In this document: one piece after another, positions 52,855 to 62,432 of the stretch | How positions within the stretch are numbered: position 1 is the stretch's first letter | Layout: each line of letters begins with the position of its first letter | Assembly (NCBI GenBank): GCA_942493365.1 | Contig: OW818697.1 | Span: forward strand, 2,108,001 to 2,172,000 | Direction of reading: 5' to 3' | DNA: 64,000 bases | DNA from: UBA8949 sp942493365 | Lineage (GTDB): Bacteria; Bacillota; Clostridia; Saccharofermentanales; UBA5734 | Translations under genes and position numbers: made by a program | The notes under the pieces: generated by a model | Told to the model about the DNA's origin: nothing | Seen by the model: the letters and a program-made list of their open reading frames with translations, nothing else | Database searches by the model: none

Positions 52855-52901
52855 TTGGAGCTTCGGATCACAATGTGATATAATTCATCACAAAACGTGA
52901 T
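52855..52901 (+). promoter_or_regulatory. Promoter with two flanking palindromic operators
   Basis: TTGGAG (52855-52860), 18 bases, TATAAT (52879-52884). ATCACAATGTGAT (52867-52879) overlaps the start of the -10 box and ATCACAAAACGTGAT (52887-52901) lies just after it. The half-site is ATCAC/GTGAT. A repressor binding both would block the promoter of the TPR gene. Confidence 0.75.
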
Positions 52902-52912
52902 CGGAGCGGCGC

Positions 52913-53719
52913 ATGACCAGATTCTTTGCCTATCACAGTGGGCTCGTCCAACTCATCTTCACCTTACCGTTGTCTGCTCTTTTGCTGATCGTTTTGCTGA
53001 TGAATGGTTTTTCGATCATTGTCTGGTTCTTGCTGACTTTGATGATGCTTTTCATCGTTTTAAGTTCTTCGATCTATTGCATGCATATGATTACCCGGCA
53101 AAAACTGCTGCAGCTTGTAAACGAATGTGACCCCTATCCTTTGTTGACTGAAATGACCAATTTATTTTCCCGCACAAAAACAAATTCCAATGACACGTTT
53201 CTGCAGATGTGCCTGTCTTCCGCGCTCAGCAACACAGGTGATTTCAGGCAGGCTATTTCGGTTTTGCACACTATCGAATTGGCCAAATATTCCACCAAAA
53301 CGCCTTACAATAAAGCCCTTGTTTATTTCAGCCTGTCCGAATTATACACTTTGATCAACGAAGCCGATCAGGCTGTCGCCTATTTCGAGATGGCAAATAA
53401 TGTCAGTGCCCATGTCACTCGCTCCGAGATGAAGGTGCAACTCAAAAAAATCAGTGCAGGCGTAGGCACCGCTATTCAAATAATGCAAGGCAACTTCGAC
53501 GCAGCCGAAATGATGATTGCCGAGAACATCGATTATTACCAGTACAATTCTTCCAAGGTTACTTTAAATTATCTACTTGCCGCCATCTACCGCGGCCAAG
53601 GCAAAATGCACGAAGCTGTCCAGTCTTTGCAAGACGTGATCGATCACGGCAACAAATTATTTGTTGTCACCCTGGCCCAAAAAATGTTGGAGGAAATCAA
53701 TCGTGAAGAAGGAACTTGA
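52913..53719 (+). CDS. Membrane protein with TPR-like cytoplasmic repeats
   Basis: This is a 268-residue protein. Two N-terminal helices (LVQLIFTLPLSALLLIVLLM and a following one) precede a helical region with TPR-like units such as ALVYFSLSELYTLINEADQA and LNYLLAAIYRGQGKMHEAVQ. It is probably a scaffold. It overlaps the next gene by 17 bases. Confidence 0.7.
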   Translation: MTRFFAYHSGLVQLIFTLPLSALLLIVLLMNGFSIIVWFLLTLMMLFIVLSSSIYCMHMITRQKLLQLVNECDPYPLLTEMTNLFSRTKTNSNDTFLQMCLSSALSNTGDFRQAISVLHTIELAKYSTKTPYNKALVYFSLSELYTLINEADQAVAYFEMANNVSAHVTRSEMKVQLKKISAGVGTAIQIMQGNFDAAEMMIAENIDYYQYNSSKVTLNYLLAAIYRGQGKMHEAVQSLQDVIDHGNKLFVVTLAQKMLEEINREEGT

Positions 53720-54704
53720 TCAACAAGGCAATGCCCCACAAAAGAAGTCTTTTTCTCAGTTCTTGAAGTCCGTCAGCAAGCGTCAGTGGATTGTCCTGGC
53801 CACGGTGCTTTTTCTGGTCGCCGACATTGTTATTGTCGTTCAGATCCTGCCAATGTTCACCGTACCGGCTGGGCCTCGATCGTCGTCTGCCGTAACAACC
53901 GCGGTCACCGAGATTGCCGAGACCGACCCGGAGATCACGGTCGAGACCACCCTGCCGTCAGCCAGCGAGACCCCGGCACCAACGTCAGCGCCGACTGCGC
54001 CGCGCCAGACGGCCAGCCTGCTGGAGTCCATTCGTGATAATTATCATCACGTACCCCGCGAACAAGCCCTGGCATTGTTTGATTCAATCGACTGTTTGAG
54101 TGACATCCTGATCACTCATAGCATGATGGAAGGGCTTAATTTCCGACAATCACCTTCTTCAACTCATCAGTTTGCGACGTGTGAAATGTTATTAGCTTAC
54201 GAAATCCCCAATGAAGCTATTTACAATTATGTCGAAGTTTACGATACAAACATGTTCGAGCTGCGCATCTGCAAAGGAACTGACACCAATCAATACACTG
54301 TTTTGGCCAGCAAGCCCCTGCCGGCTGGCTATACTCAGGTCGATACCTACGATGCCATGATGAAGATCAGTGACCCCAAAAACAACATTACCCAAGCTAC
54401 CTTGGACCAGATTCTGGCAGTCGGTCATGTCGCGCCCTTTATTAACGGAAGCATAGCAAAGTATCGTGCTTATGCCTGTTATGGATATATTGAAGTCAAC
54501 CGGGCAGGCAATATATTTTATTTACCAGAGTCAAAAACCTTCGTGATGCTTGTCGAAGATTACTCGGCAGAATTGTTATACTATAGTTTTCATCAAATCG
54601 ATGACGGAACTCCATTTTATAATGTTGCAGCCACCTTTGATCTTTCGGTGCCGCTCAGCCCAGACGCCAGCAGTAATAATTATTTTCCTGGCAGCAACTG
54701 GTAG
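53703..54704 (+). CDS. Single-pass membrane protein with Thr/Pro-rich stalk, unknown
   Basis: This is a 333-residue protein. GTG 53703 is chosen for GGAGG nine bases upstream, inside the end of the TPR gene. A transmembrane helix (WIVLATVLFLVADIVIVVQI) follows 29 cytoplasmic residues. The outer part starts with a Thr/Ser/Pro stalk (SASETPAPTSAPTAPRQTAS) and continues as an unrecognised globular domain. It is coupled to the TPR protein and probably works with it. Confidence 0.68.
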   Translation: MKKELDQQGNAPQKKSFSQFLKSVSKRQWIVLATVLFLVADIVIVVQILPMFTVPAGPRSSSAVTTAVTEIAETDPEITVETTLPSASETPAPTSAPTAPRQTASLLESIRDNYHHVPREQALALFDSIDCLSDILITHSMMEGLNFRQSPSSTHQFATCEMLLAYEIPNEAIYNYVEVYDTNMFELRICKGTDTNQYTVLASKPLPAGYTQVDTYDAMMKISDPKNNITQATLDQILAVGHVAPFINGSIAKYRAYACYGYIEVNRAGNIFYLPESKTFVMLVEDYSAELLYYSFHQIDDGTPFYNVAATFDLSVPLSPDASSNNYFPGSNW

Positions 54705-54722
54705 GACAAGGTAATCGACACA

Positions 54723-54759
54723 AAAGAGGCAGCCGCGATAATTCCGCGGCTGCCTCTTT
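54723..54759. terminator. Bidirectional rho-independent terminator
   Basis: Perfect 15-bp stem AAAGAGGCAGCCGCG/CGCGGCTGCCTCTTT with a 7-base loop between convergent genes. Confidence 0.93.
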
Positions 54760-54778
54760 CATATCAACGCAGTTCAGC

Positions 54779-55486
54779 TTACGGCTTCAAAAACGAGAAC
54801 AGATCAAAGCCGGTCGGCAGCGGAATGGTCAGCATGTAGAGGGTGGCCAGTGCAAAGGCAGCGACCGAAATGATGGTGATGACCATTTTATTGGGGGTGC
54901 TCTTGAAGGTGCTGGCAATACCCAGCAGGAAGAGCACCAGGCTGTAGATGACGGTGACCAGACCGAAGGCGTCGCCGTTTTTGTTGTCCTGCTCACCCTT
55001 GGCCAGCAGTTCCTCGGACTGAGCCAGCACGTCCGATGCATCGGCAAAGTAGCTGTCGGTATAGCCTTCCATGTCAAAAGGCGTGGCGTATTCCGGTTGT
55101 GCCAGAGCCCAGTCAATGGCCGCGTTGAATTCTTCGGTGGCATTGTCGTAACGGATTTGCTCCAGCTTCCAGCTGAATTTTTCAACCACCGCCGTGTCAC
55201 CATCCTGGGCGGCAAATTCCTGCTCGATCATTAGGTCGCTGATCATGTTCCAGGTGGTCATATCCTGCGCATAAACCTGAGCACCTTCATTCCAGCGAGA
55301 GTTTCCGTCGGCCGCGACGTTGTTGCTGGCTGTGTAGTTGCCTGCCTGATTGCCTTCGTGCAGCGAACCGACCCAAGATGCCCATGCCGTACACAAGGCC
55401 GTGACGCCCAGCATGATGATAATGATGATTTCGATGATTTCGTCTTTGGTCTTTTTCGCCTTCTTTTCTTTGATGCCTTCGCTCAT
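54779..55486 (-). CDS. Membrane protein, DUF4337-like
   Basis: This is a 235-residue protein. A basic N-terminus (EKKAKKTKDEIIE) leads into a helix, then a soluble region with WNMISDLMIEQEF, and three helices at the C-terminus. The arrangement resembles DUF4337-type membrane proteins, but the match is weak. It is preceded by the surface-protein gene on the same strand, 38 bases away. Confidence 0.6.
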   Translation of the reverse strand: MSEGIKEKKAKKTKDEIIEIIIIIMLGVTALCTAWASWVGSLHEGNQAGNYTASNNVAADGNSRWNEGAQVYAQDMTTWNMISDLMIEQEFAAQDGDTAVVEKFSWKLEQIRYDNATEEFNAAIDWALAQPEYATPFDMEGYTDSYFADASDVLAQSEELLAKGEQDNKNGDAFGLVTVIYSLVLFLLGIASTFKSTPNKMVITIISVAAFALATLYMLTIPLPTGFDLFSFLKP

Positions 55487-55524
55487 GTCGATCCTCCAGA
55501 ATTTATTTTGAATGTCAGACAGGA

Positions 55525-58500
55525 TTAGATTTCTTCCTGCCTCTCGCGTCTCATTTTGCGGCGAAGGAAGAGCAGTGCTGCAGCGGCGGCAAAGACCAGC
55601 AGGCCAGCCAGACCGATGCCTGATTCGCCGGTCGTCGGGATTTGCTCGTCGCCGAGGATGGCGTAGGTCGAGAAGTGGTCGGTCTGGAATTCGAGATATT
55701 TTTTGCCGTCGATGATGACCAGCTTGGTCTCGAGCTTGGTCACCGTGCCGTCATCGGCAATGTAGGCCACGCAGAGGTTGAGGCGGCCGGTAAAGGCGTC
55801 GGGCAACGGCAGGCGAATGGTGATGAAGCCGGTGATGTCTTCATTGCCGACCTTGCCGGAAGTCTGTCCTTCGTTGGTGACAACCGTCTTGAGCAGAAAA
55901 ATGTCGAAGGCTTGCAGGATTTCGACTTGATCTGCTGCCAGTTCCTCTTCCGCAGAAATGACAAAATTCGGTGTGTTGGACGCGTTGTAGGGATCGGTTT
56001 GCAAACTGATGTTGACCATGGTGACTGACTCGTCGCTGAGCTCTGGGATGTTGGTGCTGGTGCCAATGCCATCGGCTTCGATACCCGTGCCAGCATCTTC
56101 TGAGACGATAACCAGCAGTTGATCCATGCGCGACAGAACCTTGTCAAGTTTGCTCAGATCACTGTCGGGCAGGTCATCTTTTTGCTCTTCGGTCAAGAGG
56201 TCAAGCAATCGCTTGGTATCGCGGACCTCTTCTTGAGCATCGGTGATTTCTTCGTCGGTTGCCGTCTCAGGATCAGGCAGTGATTTAATCTTCTCTTTGA
56301 CAAATTCCGGCAGCAGATAGATGATCTTCTGTTTTATGTTGCCGGCGCGATCAACGATTTCGATGCGAACGACATAGCGGTCGGACGTCAATTCGTTGTC
56401 AAAAAAGGAGAGGTCCACGGTGTAGGCATTGAGCGGCTCCCCGCTGCTGAGATCAATGGTCGTCCAGCTGTCGTTGCCAACACAGGTGCTGACGCTGGCC
56501 AGGCCAGACTCGCTGTCTCCGGCGGCGATCGACAGATCAAGTTTGGTGCCGATATTGGAGGCATCATAGGACGGCGTGATGGTCGGCAGCGTTTTGTCGA
56601 TTTTGACCGTCCAGGTCACAATCGAGCTTTCCTGGGCGAGTTCGTCGGCCGTTTTGAAGGTGACGGTGTAGGTGCCGTTGTCGGTCATATCAACCGAGGT
56701 GCCTTCAACATAAGGCGCACCGTCCAGTGAGTAATAATAGACAATGTCTTCGGCGGCTGTAAAGTCATCGACCGAGCCACTGGCTGTCAGGTTGATCGCG
56801 GTCGTGGCCCAGGTAGCGCTCGTATAGGCCGGGGTGGGGGTGATGACAGGGGCAGAAGGGCCGTGGGTGTCGGCCAGGACAAAGGGGCCAAAGTTGGAAA
56901 TGGTCTCGTTGCCGGCGTAGTCCGCTGCTTTGACGTGGATGTACCAGGTGCCGGTGTTCAGAAGCGCGACATTGAGCACGGCATTGGTGCCGATCGATCC
57001 CCAGCTTGAAGGGGCATCGGCGGTGTGGTTGACGACGGCATAGCGTGAACTGAAACCGCTGCCGCCGTTTTCATCAGCGACGGTCACCGTGATATTTTTC
57101 TGGGTGCTGTAAGAATTCGCGGCGGTATCGCAGGCGATCACTGGGTCGGTGGTGTCGCGGACCAGCACCATGAAGCGGGCAACTTCCTCAGACCAGATGT
57201 TGCTGTTGTTCTTGACTTTAAGCGCGATCTTGTAGGTGCCGGCGGACAGGCCGGCGAAGTTGGTCTTGGGGCTGGCGCCGCTGTAGATGGCCGTGCCGTC
57301 GCGGGTGATGGTCCACAGACGCGCCGTGATGGCTGCGCCCTGCGGGTCATAGGAGGTGTCCATGTAGCTGATGTCTTCCGTCTGGTAGGTCAGCAGACGA
57401 CCGGGGGTGATGTTGAATTCGGCGACCGGCTGGGCCGCGGCGTCAGACGAAGTCGAAACATAACGGTAGTAGGGGTTGCCCGACACGCCCTCGACATCGA
57501 CGACGGTCTGACGAATGATGTATTCTTTGTTGTCCGCGAACGTGGCAGGCTGGCCGTCGATCCAAGTGTCCGCGGAGGTCTCGCGGTAAGCCCACGCTGT
57601 TGAAGCGATGCCCTTGCCGACGGCGCTCTGGTGATCGGGGTCATAAGCGTTATCAACAAGGGTGACATCACTGCCGCTCATACTGACGCCAAAGCCGGCG
57701 ATCGGACGACGATGGACGTAAACGGTCTTGGTCAGCACATCCTTATAATAGATGTCATATTTACCGGCCTCAACAAAGGAGATGTCCAGATTGCTCAGAT
57801 ACAGATTGTCATACAGCGCGGTGCCTGTAGAGTTTTCAAAGTAATTTTCGTCATGGTTGATCCGCCATTTGCCATCGGGCCAATCGGCATCTGCCGTGTC
57901 GGTCTTTTCGGACTGCGGGGTGATGGCCAGCGAGCTGGGATTGCCATAAATCAGCCATTCCGTGTCGTTGACGGCGCTGCTGTGGTATTGGCTGTAAATG
58001 TAGTTGGCCAGGGCGTTAATCTGTTCGGCATAAGTGTCGGTCGCGGCTTGGGTCTTGTCGACGAAGGTGCCGTTGCCGTCATTTTTGGTGATAAAGGCGA
58101 TGCCGTCGGCGGCATTTTTGCCCCAACCGAGGTAGTCAATACCTTCGTTGCCAAGGCGGGTCAGGATTTCGCCGAGGGCGACCGGGTCGGAGAAGTCGGC
58201 GACAGCGCCGTCTTCAGCGTTGATGATGAAGCGTTTGGAGTTGGCGCGCCACTCCGGTCCGCGGATGACCTCGGAAAAGCGCTTGCTGGATTCCATGCTC
58301 ATCTTGACGTCGAGGAAGGTAAAGTGGGTGTTGAGTGAGCAGCCATGCGAGGTGTAGCCAACCAGCGGTCCAAAGCCATAGGCACCGAAATCGGTCGGCA
58401 GCGCGACGGTTTGGGTCGTTGAGCTGTCGCTGGTCAGGGTCCAGGTCACAGGACTGCCATTGTAGGTCATATCCAGCGTATCGGCGGCGGCTTCGATCTT

Positions 58501-59286
58501 GACCACGCGGGTTGTTTCAGCGCCGACGGCGAAATAAGCCAGCGCTTCAAAGCCGGCATAATCCTGAATGGCCGTATACGCGCTATTATGAAAGGCGTTG
58601 ACGTCAACGTTGGTGAATTTGTAGATGTAGGCGGTTGGGTTTTGGCCATAAGGATACCAGAAGAATAAAAGGTAACCCGACATCGTCCGGGTGTCCAGAG
58701 CGGTGTTGGACGACATGGAGGTGTTGAACAGAAAGCCGGCACCATTCAAGGCATCGAAGAATGATCCTTCCTGAATGGTGAAGTCGATGGTTTTTTTGCC
58801 AAAGTCAGTGTTCGGCATATACATGAAGTCTTTGTAGGCTGGTGCACCATAGCCATAAAAATCAATGTTGGTTTGGGTGCCGGTCGAAACGACCAGATGG
58901 TTGTCGAGAGAATAATTGCCATTTGTTTCATTGTAATAGGGGCGATAATATGGGATCTCTGTCGACGCGTTGTTGGTATGGTCGTAGACCTCCCAGCCGG
59001 ACGAGGTGTTGCCGGCAGCGACTTCGCTGGATTCGACAGCCTGGATTTTGATCTTGTCGAGCGGCACGCCCTTGGCGACCAGCGCGGCGGTCAAATCAGC
59101 CTGCAACGTCGAAACGTTGGTATCGGTCTTGCCAAGCGTAAGGACTATGTCGAGCAGATCATCCTGATCCACTTCGATGTCAACTTCAGAAGATACTGTC
59201 GCCATGACGATCGTATTGGGCAGAAGCGTCATCAGGATGGCAAAAATGGAAATCAGAGCTATGATACGACGTTTGCTTTTCTTCAT
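55525..59286 (-). CDS. Large wall-sorted surface protein with Ig-like repeats
   Basis: This is a 1,253-residue secreted protein. The signal MKKSKRRIIALISIFAILMT is followed by an N-terminal domain with YYRPYYNETNGNYS and a glycan-binding-like region, several Ig/PKD-like domains (for example TAINLTASGSVDDFTAAEDI and KVKNNSNIWSEEVARFMV), and an acidic helical segment. The C-terminus is a sorting signal: IPTTGES, a hydrophobic helix (GLAGLLVFAAAAALLFL) and a basic tail (RRKMRRERQEEI). A sortase would attach it to the wall; Ile replaces the usual Leu of LPxTG. It may be an adhesin or carbohydrate-binding protein. Confidence 0.82.
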   Translation of the reverse strand: MKKSKRRIIALISIFAILMTLLPNTIVMATVSSEVDIEVDQDDLLDIVLTLGKTDTNVSTLQADLTAALVAKGVPLDKIKIQAVESSEVAAGNTSSGWEVYDHTNNASTEIPYYRPYYNETNGNYSLDNHLVVSTGTQTNIDFYGYGAPAYKDFMYMPNTDFGKKTIDFTIQEGSFFDALNGAGFLFNTSMSSNTALDTRTMSGYLLFFWYPYGQNPTAYIYKFTNVDVNAFHNSAYTAIQDYAGFEALAYFAVGAETTRVVKIEAAADTLDMTYNGSPVTWTLTSDSSTTQTVALPTDFGAYGFGPLVGYTSHGCSLNTHFTFLDVKMSMESSKRFSEVIRGPEWRANSKRFIINAEDGAVADFSDPVALGEILTRLGNEGIDYLGWGKNAADGIAFITKNDGNGTFVDKTQAATDTYAEQINALANYIYSQYHSSAVNDTEWLIYGNPSSLAITPQSEKTDTADADWPDGKWRINHDENYFENSTGTALYDNLYLSNLDISFVEAGKYDIYYKDVLTKTVYVHRRPIAGFGVSMSGSDVTLVDNAYDPDHQSAVGKGIASTAWAYRETSADTWIDGQPATFADNKEYIIRQTVVDVEGVSGNPYYRYVSTSSDAAAQPVAEFNITPGRLLTYQTEDISYMDTSYDPQGAAITARLWTITRDGTAIYSGASPKTNFAGLSAGTYKIALKVKNNSNIWSEEVARFMVLVRDTTDPVIACDTAANSYSTQKNITVTVADENGGSGFSSRYAVVNHTADAPSSWGSIGTNAVLNVALLNTGTWYIHVKAADYAGNETISNFGPFVLADTHGPSAPVITPTPAYTSATWATTAINLTASGSVDDFTAAEDIVYYYSLDGAPYVEGTSVDMTDNGTYTVTFKTADELAQESSIVTWTVKIDKTLPTITPSYDASNIGTKLDLSIAAGDSESGLASVSTCVGNDSWTTIDLSSGEPLNAYTVDLSFFDNELTSDRYVVRIEIVDRAGNIKQKIIYLLPEFVKEKIKSLPDPETATDEEITDAQEEVRDTKRLLDLLTEEQKDDLPDSDLSKLDKVLSRMDQLLVIVSEDAGTGIEADGIGTSTNIPELSDESVTMVNISLQTDPYNASNTPNFVISAEEELAADQVEILQAFDIFLLKTVVTNEGQTSGKVGNEDITGFITIRLPLPDAFTGRLNLCVAYIADDGTVTKLETKLVIIDGKKYLEFQTDHFSTYAILGDEQIPTTGESGIGLAGLLVFAAAAALLFLRRKMRRERQEEI

Positions 59287-59374
59287 AGAATTTTCCCCCT
59301 ATTAATCTCGTCTGTAGTTTGGGATGATACATTAATACTAATCGGACATTCTGACCAGTTTCTAAACAACCAAA

Positions 59375-59404
59375 TTAACGGAATTGCCGTAAATTTGTTA
59401 CAAT
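59375..59404 (+). promoter_or_regulatory. Probable promoter of the GH3 operon
   Basis: TTAACG (59375-59380), 18 bases, TACAAT (59399-59404), with TGT before the -10 box giving an extended -10. Start codon about 34 bases downstream. Confidence 0.5.
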
Positions 59405-59437
59405 AGTAGTGTTATCTTTGTTTTGGGGTGTGAATCT

Positions 59438-61822
59438 ATGGATTTGAAAGAAAAAGCAGCCAGCCTGGTCGCCAAAATGACCCTGAAAGAAAAAGCCAAA
59501 CTCTTGTTTGGTCAGGATTTTTGGCACATCAGCGGGGTGCCGCGGCTGGGCTTGTCGGCTGTTTTGGTCACCGACGGACCGCACGGCTTGCGCAAGCAGC
59601 CTGACGCGACCGACTTTATGGGCATCAACGGCAGTTTGCCCGCCACCTGCTTCCCCACCGCCAGCGCTGTCGCCTGCACCTTTGACGACGACCTGATCAC
59701 CGAGATGGGCCAGGCGCTGGGCGAGGAATGCCGCAAAGAAGAGATCGCCGTGCTGCTCGGGCCAGGGATCAACATCAAGCGCAGCCCGCTGTGCGGCCGC
59801 AACTTCGAATACCTGAGCGAAGACCCGTTGCTCTCGGCCCGCATGGGCATTGCGATGATCAAGGGCGTGCAGAGCCGCGGCGTCGGCACCTCACTCAAGC
59901 ACTTCGCCGGCAACAGCCAGGAGAAGGGCCGCTTGATCACCGATTCGATCATCGATCCGCGCGCGCTGCGGGAAATATATCTCAAGGCCTTTGAAATGGC
60001 TGTGCGCGAGGCCCAGCCCTGGACCGTGATGACCGCCTACAATTTGCTCAACGGCGTTTACTGCAGCGAAAACGAAGAGCTGATCACCGGCATCCTGCGC
60101 GGTGAGTGGGGCTTTGACGGCATCACCGTCACCGACTGGGGCGCGATGAACGAGCAGATCGACAGTTATCTGGCGGGTCTGGATGTCGAGATGCCCGGCG
60201 TCGGCAACAAACGCGAACGCAGCCTGGTGTCAGCCGTGAAAGAGGGCAGATTGCCAATTGAAAAACTGGACGCGGCAGCCCGGCGGGTGACCGAACTGTT
60301 GCTCAAAGCGCAGCAAGGCCGGCAAGTCCCCTATTATTTTGACCAGCAGAAAAATCTGGAGCTGGCGCTGCGGGTCGCTGAACAGTCCGCTGTCCTGCTC
60401 AAAAACGACGGCATCCTGCCCTGCCACACCCACCAGAGCATGGCCGTCATTGGCGCCTTTGCCAAGCATCCGCGCTATCAGGGCACCGGCAGCAGCAAGG
60501 TCAACCCGGTGGTGCTCGACAATGCCTTGGCAGCGCTGACCGAGGCCGGCGGCGATCTGGCGTATGCGCCAGGTTATGATATTGACGGTTTCGGCATCCA
60601 GGCGGATTTAATCGAGCAGGCGGTCGAGTTGGCCCGCAGCAAAGATATCGTCCTGCTGTTTGCCGGTCTGCCTGAAGCTTACGAATGCGAAGGTTTCGAC
60701 CGAAGCGACATCGCCCTGCCGGATTCGCATAATCAGTTGATCGAAATAATCTGTGAGGCCAATCCAAACACGATTGTCATCCTGCAGGGCGGCAGCGCGA
60801 TGGCCATGCCCTGGAACCACCTGCCCCGCGCCATCCTACTGGTTCACCTGGGCGGCTGCCAGGGCGGTCACGCCATTGCCAACCTCGTCCTGGGCGTCGT
60901 CAATCCGGGTGGAAAACTGGCCGAAACTTTCCCGCTGAGCATCGAGGATAATTTCTGCGCCTCGATCTACCCGGCCACCGACGGCTATGCCAAATACCCG
61001 GAAAGCATTTTTGTTGGCTATCGCTATTACGACACGGCAGGCAAAAAAGTGCTCTATCCCTTTGGTCACGGCTTGTCGTATACAACCTTTGATTTTAGTG
61101 ATTTGTCAGTTGATCAGGACGCGATGACCGCCACATGTAAGATCACCAACACCGGCTCGATTGCAGGTTCTGAGACCGCGCAACTTTATGTTGCGCCGCA
61201 AAATCCAGTTGTTTTTAAAGCGCAGAAGGAATTGAAAGCCTACCGAAAAGTCAAACTCAAGCCAGGCGAAAGCGCGCGGATCGAGTTCACGTTGACCCAA
61301 GCAGAATTTGTCAATTACAGCATAACCCACAAATGCTGGACGGTTGAAGCCGGTGTATACGAAATTCAGATCGGCGCCTCCAGCCGCGACATCCGACTGC
61401 GCGAAAAGATCAACCTGGCCGGCTCCGCTGGTGAAGACCTGCGCAACCTGGTGCCCGCCTACTACGATCTGCCGCCCCGCGCTGAAGACATTCCCGAAGA
61501 GCAATTCGCTGCAGTCTGGGGCGGGCCGCTTTCCGCGTCAGTCCATCGTGGTCCACCCTATACCATGAACACCAGTTTGGCCGAAATCAAGGACACTTGG
61601 ATTGGCAAGCTGCTGGCTCGTGGCGCGCGCGGCCAAATCAAGAAGGCGGCCAGCAAAGACAGGACCCCCGAATTGATGATTCGAGAATCGGTTGCCGAAA
61701 CGCCATTCCGTCAATATGTTCAGGCTGGCATCAGTTACAAGGTGATCAACGGTATGATCCTGATGCTCAACGGCCACTTCTTCCGCGGGCTCTTAAAAAT
61801 GATGGGGATGTACAGCCGATGA
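59438..61822 (+). CDS. Glycoside hydrolase family 3, beta-glucosidase-like
   Basis: This is a 794-residue cytosolic enzyme. The GH3 N-terminal barrel has DGPHGLRKQ, GPGINIKRSPLCGRNFEYLS, SLKHFAGNSQEKGR and GITVTDWGAMNE with the catalytic Asp. The GH3 C-terminal domain has QYEGF-like AYECEGFDRSDIALP and is followed by a fibronectin-III-like domain (KPGESARIEFTL). About 120 further residues at the end form an extra domain. No signal peptide is present. It probably releases glucose or another sugar from small beta-glycosides taken up by the cell. ATG 59438 has GGGGTG upstream. Confidence 0.92.
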   Translation: MDLKEKAASLVAKMTLKEKAKLLFGQDFWHISGVPRLGLSAVLVTDGPHGLRKQPDATDFMGINGSLPATCFPTASAVACTFDDDLITEMGQALGEECRKEEIAVLLGPGINIKRSPLCGRNFEYLSEDPLLSARMGIAMIKGVQSRGVGTSLKHFAGNSQEKGRLITDSIIDPRALREIYLKAFEMAVREAQPWTVMTAYNLLNGVYCSENEELITGILRGEWGFDGITVTDWGAMNEQIDSYLAGLDVEMPGVGNKRERSLVSAVKEGRLPIEKLDAAARRVTELLLKAQQGRQVPYYFDQQKNLELALRVAEQSAVLLKNDGILPCHTHQSMAVIGAFAKHPRYQGTGSSKVNPVVLDNALAALTEAGGDLAYAPGYDIDGFGIQADLIEQAVELARSKDIVLLFAGLPEAYECEGFDRSDIALPDSHNQLIEIICEANPNTIVILQGGSAMAMPWNHLPRAILLVHLGGCQGGHAIANLVLGVVNPGGKLAETFPLSIEDNFCASIYPATDGYAKYPESIFVGYRYYDTAGKKVLYPFGHGLSYTTFDFSDLSVDQDAMTATCKITNTGSIAGSETAQLYVAPQNPVVFKAQKELKAYRKVKLKPGESARIEFTLTQAEFVNYSITHKCWTVEAGVYEIQIGASSRDIRLREKINLAGSAGEDLRNLVPAYYDLPPRAEDIPEEQFAAVWGGPLSASVHRGPPYTMNTSLAEIKDTWIGKLLARGARGQIKKAASKDRTPELMIRESVAETPFRQYVQAGISYKVINGMILMLNGHFFRGLLKMMGMYSR

Positions 61823-62415
61823 GAATTTCAGGTTTTGCCAAGATAATTTTCGGGCTTATTCTGATTTATGTTAACATCTCGTGGGAGGGCGTTGATATTG
61901 TTCCTGACTTTTTGGGATTTCTTATGATTATATCGGGGCTCTCTTCATTAACTTCGCTGCATCGATCGTTTTATTGGGCCAAGAGAACCGCAATTGTTCT
62001 GGCAGCCCTGAGTCTGATGACGATGTTTCTCGGGATACTGAAGCATTTAATCTTGCCAAATCAAGTCAACTTTATTCTTATATTCTTACTGGCGTTCGTT
62101 ATGCTGGCCTTTCATGTTACTTTCACCATTTTGTTTGGCCAAGGCTTGGTTTATTTACTGGAACAAAAGGACTTGTCGGAAGATGCACAGATTACCAAAA
62201 ACTGCATCAACGTTAATGTCGTTATGATCATTTTTAGCTTTGTAGTTGTCATGATTCAGTTGTTTGCATCTGCTGAATTTCTCCTGGTCACGTTAAGTGT
62301 GGCACTCGCAATACTGGCAGCAAACATTTGGCTGCTCGTTCGCATTTATCAAACAGCAAAGGCGCTCAATGAGGGTCAATTTACCTTTCGAGACGATTTC
62401 TGGCCCGAAGACTAA
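61819..62415 (+). CDS. Membrane protein, six transmembrane helices
   Basis: This is a 198-residue protein starting at ATG 61819, which overlaps the GH3 stop (ATGA). The pattern WEGVDIVPDFLGFLMIISGL is a motif seen in small clostridial membrane proteins of unknown role. Coupling to GH3 suggests a shared operon only. Confidence 0.72.
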   Translation: MRISGFAKIIFGLILIYVNISWEGVDIVPDFLGFLMIISGLSSLTSLHRSFYWAKRTAIVLAALSLMTMFLGILKHLILPNQVNFILIFLLAFVMLAFHVTFTILFGQGLVYLLEQKDLSEDAQITKNCINVNVVMIIFSFVVVMIQLFASAEFLLVTLSVALAILAANIWLLVRIYQTAKALNEGQFTFRDDFWPED

Positions 62416-62432
62416 TGAAGATTCACGCAGGA

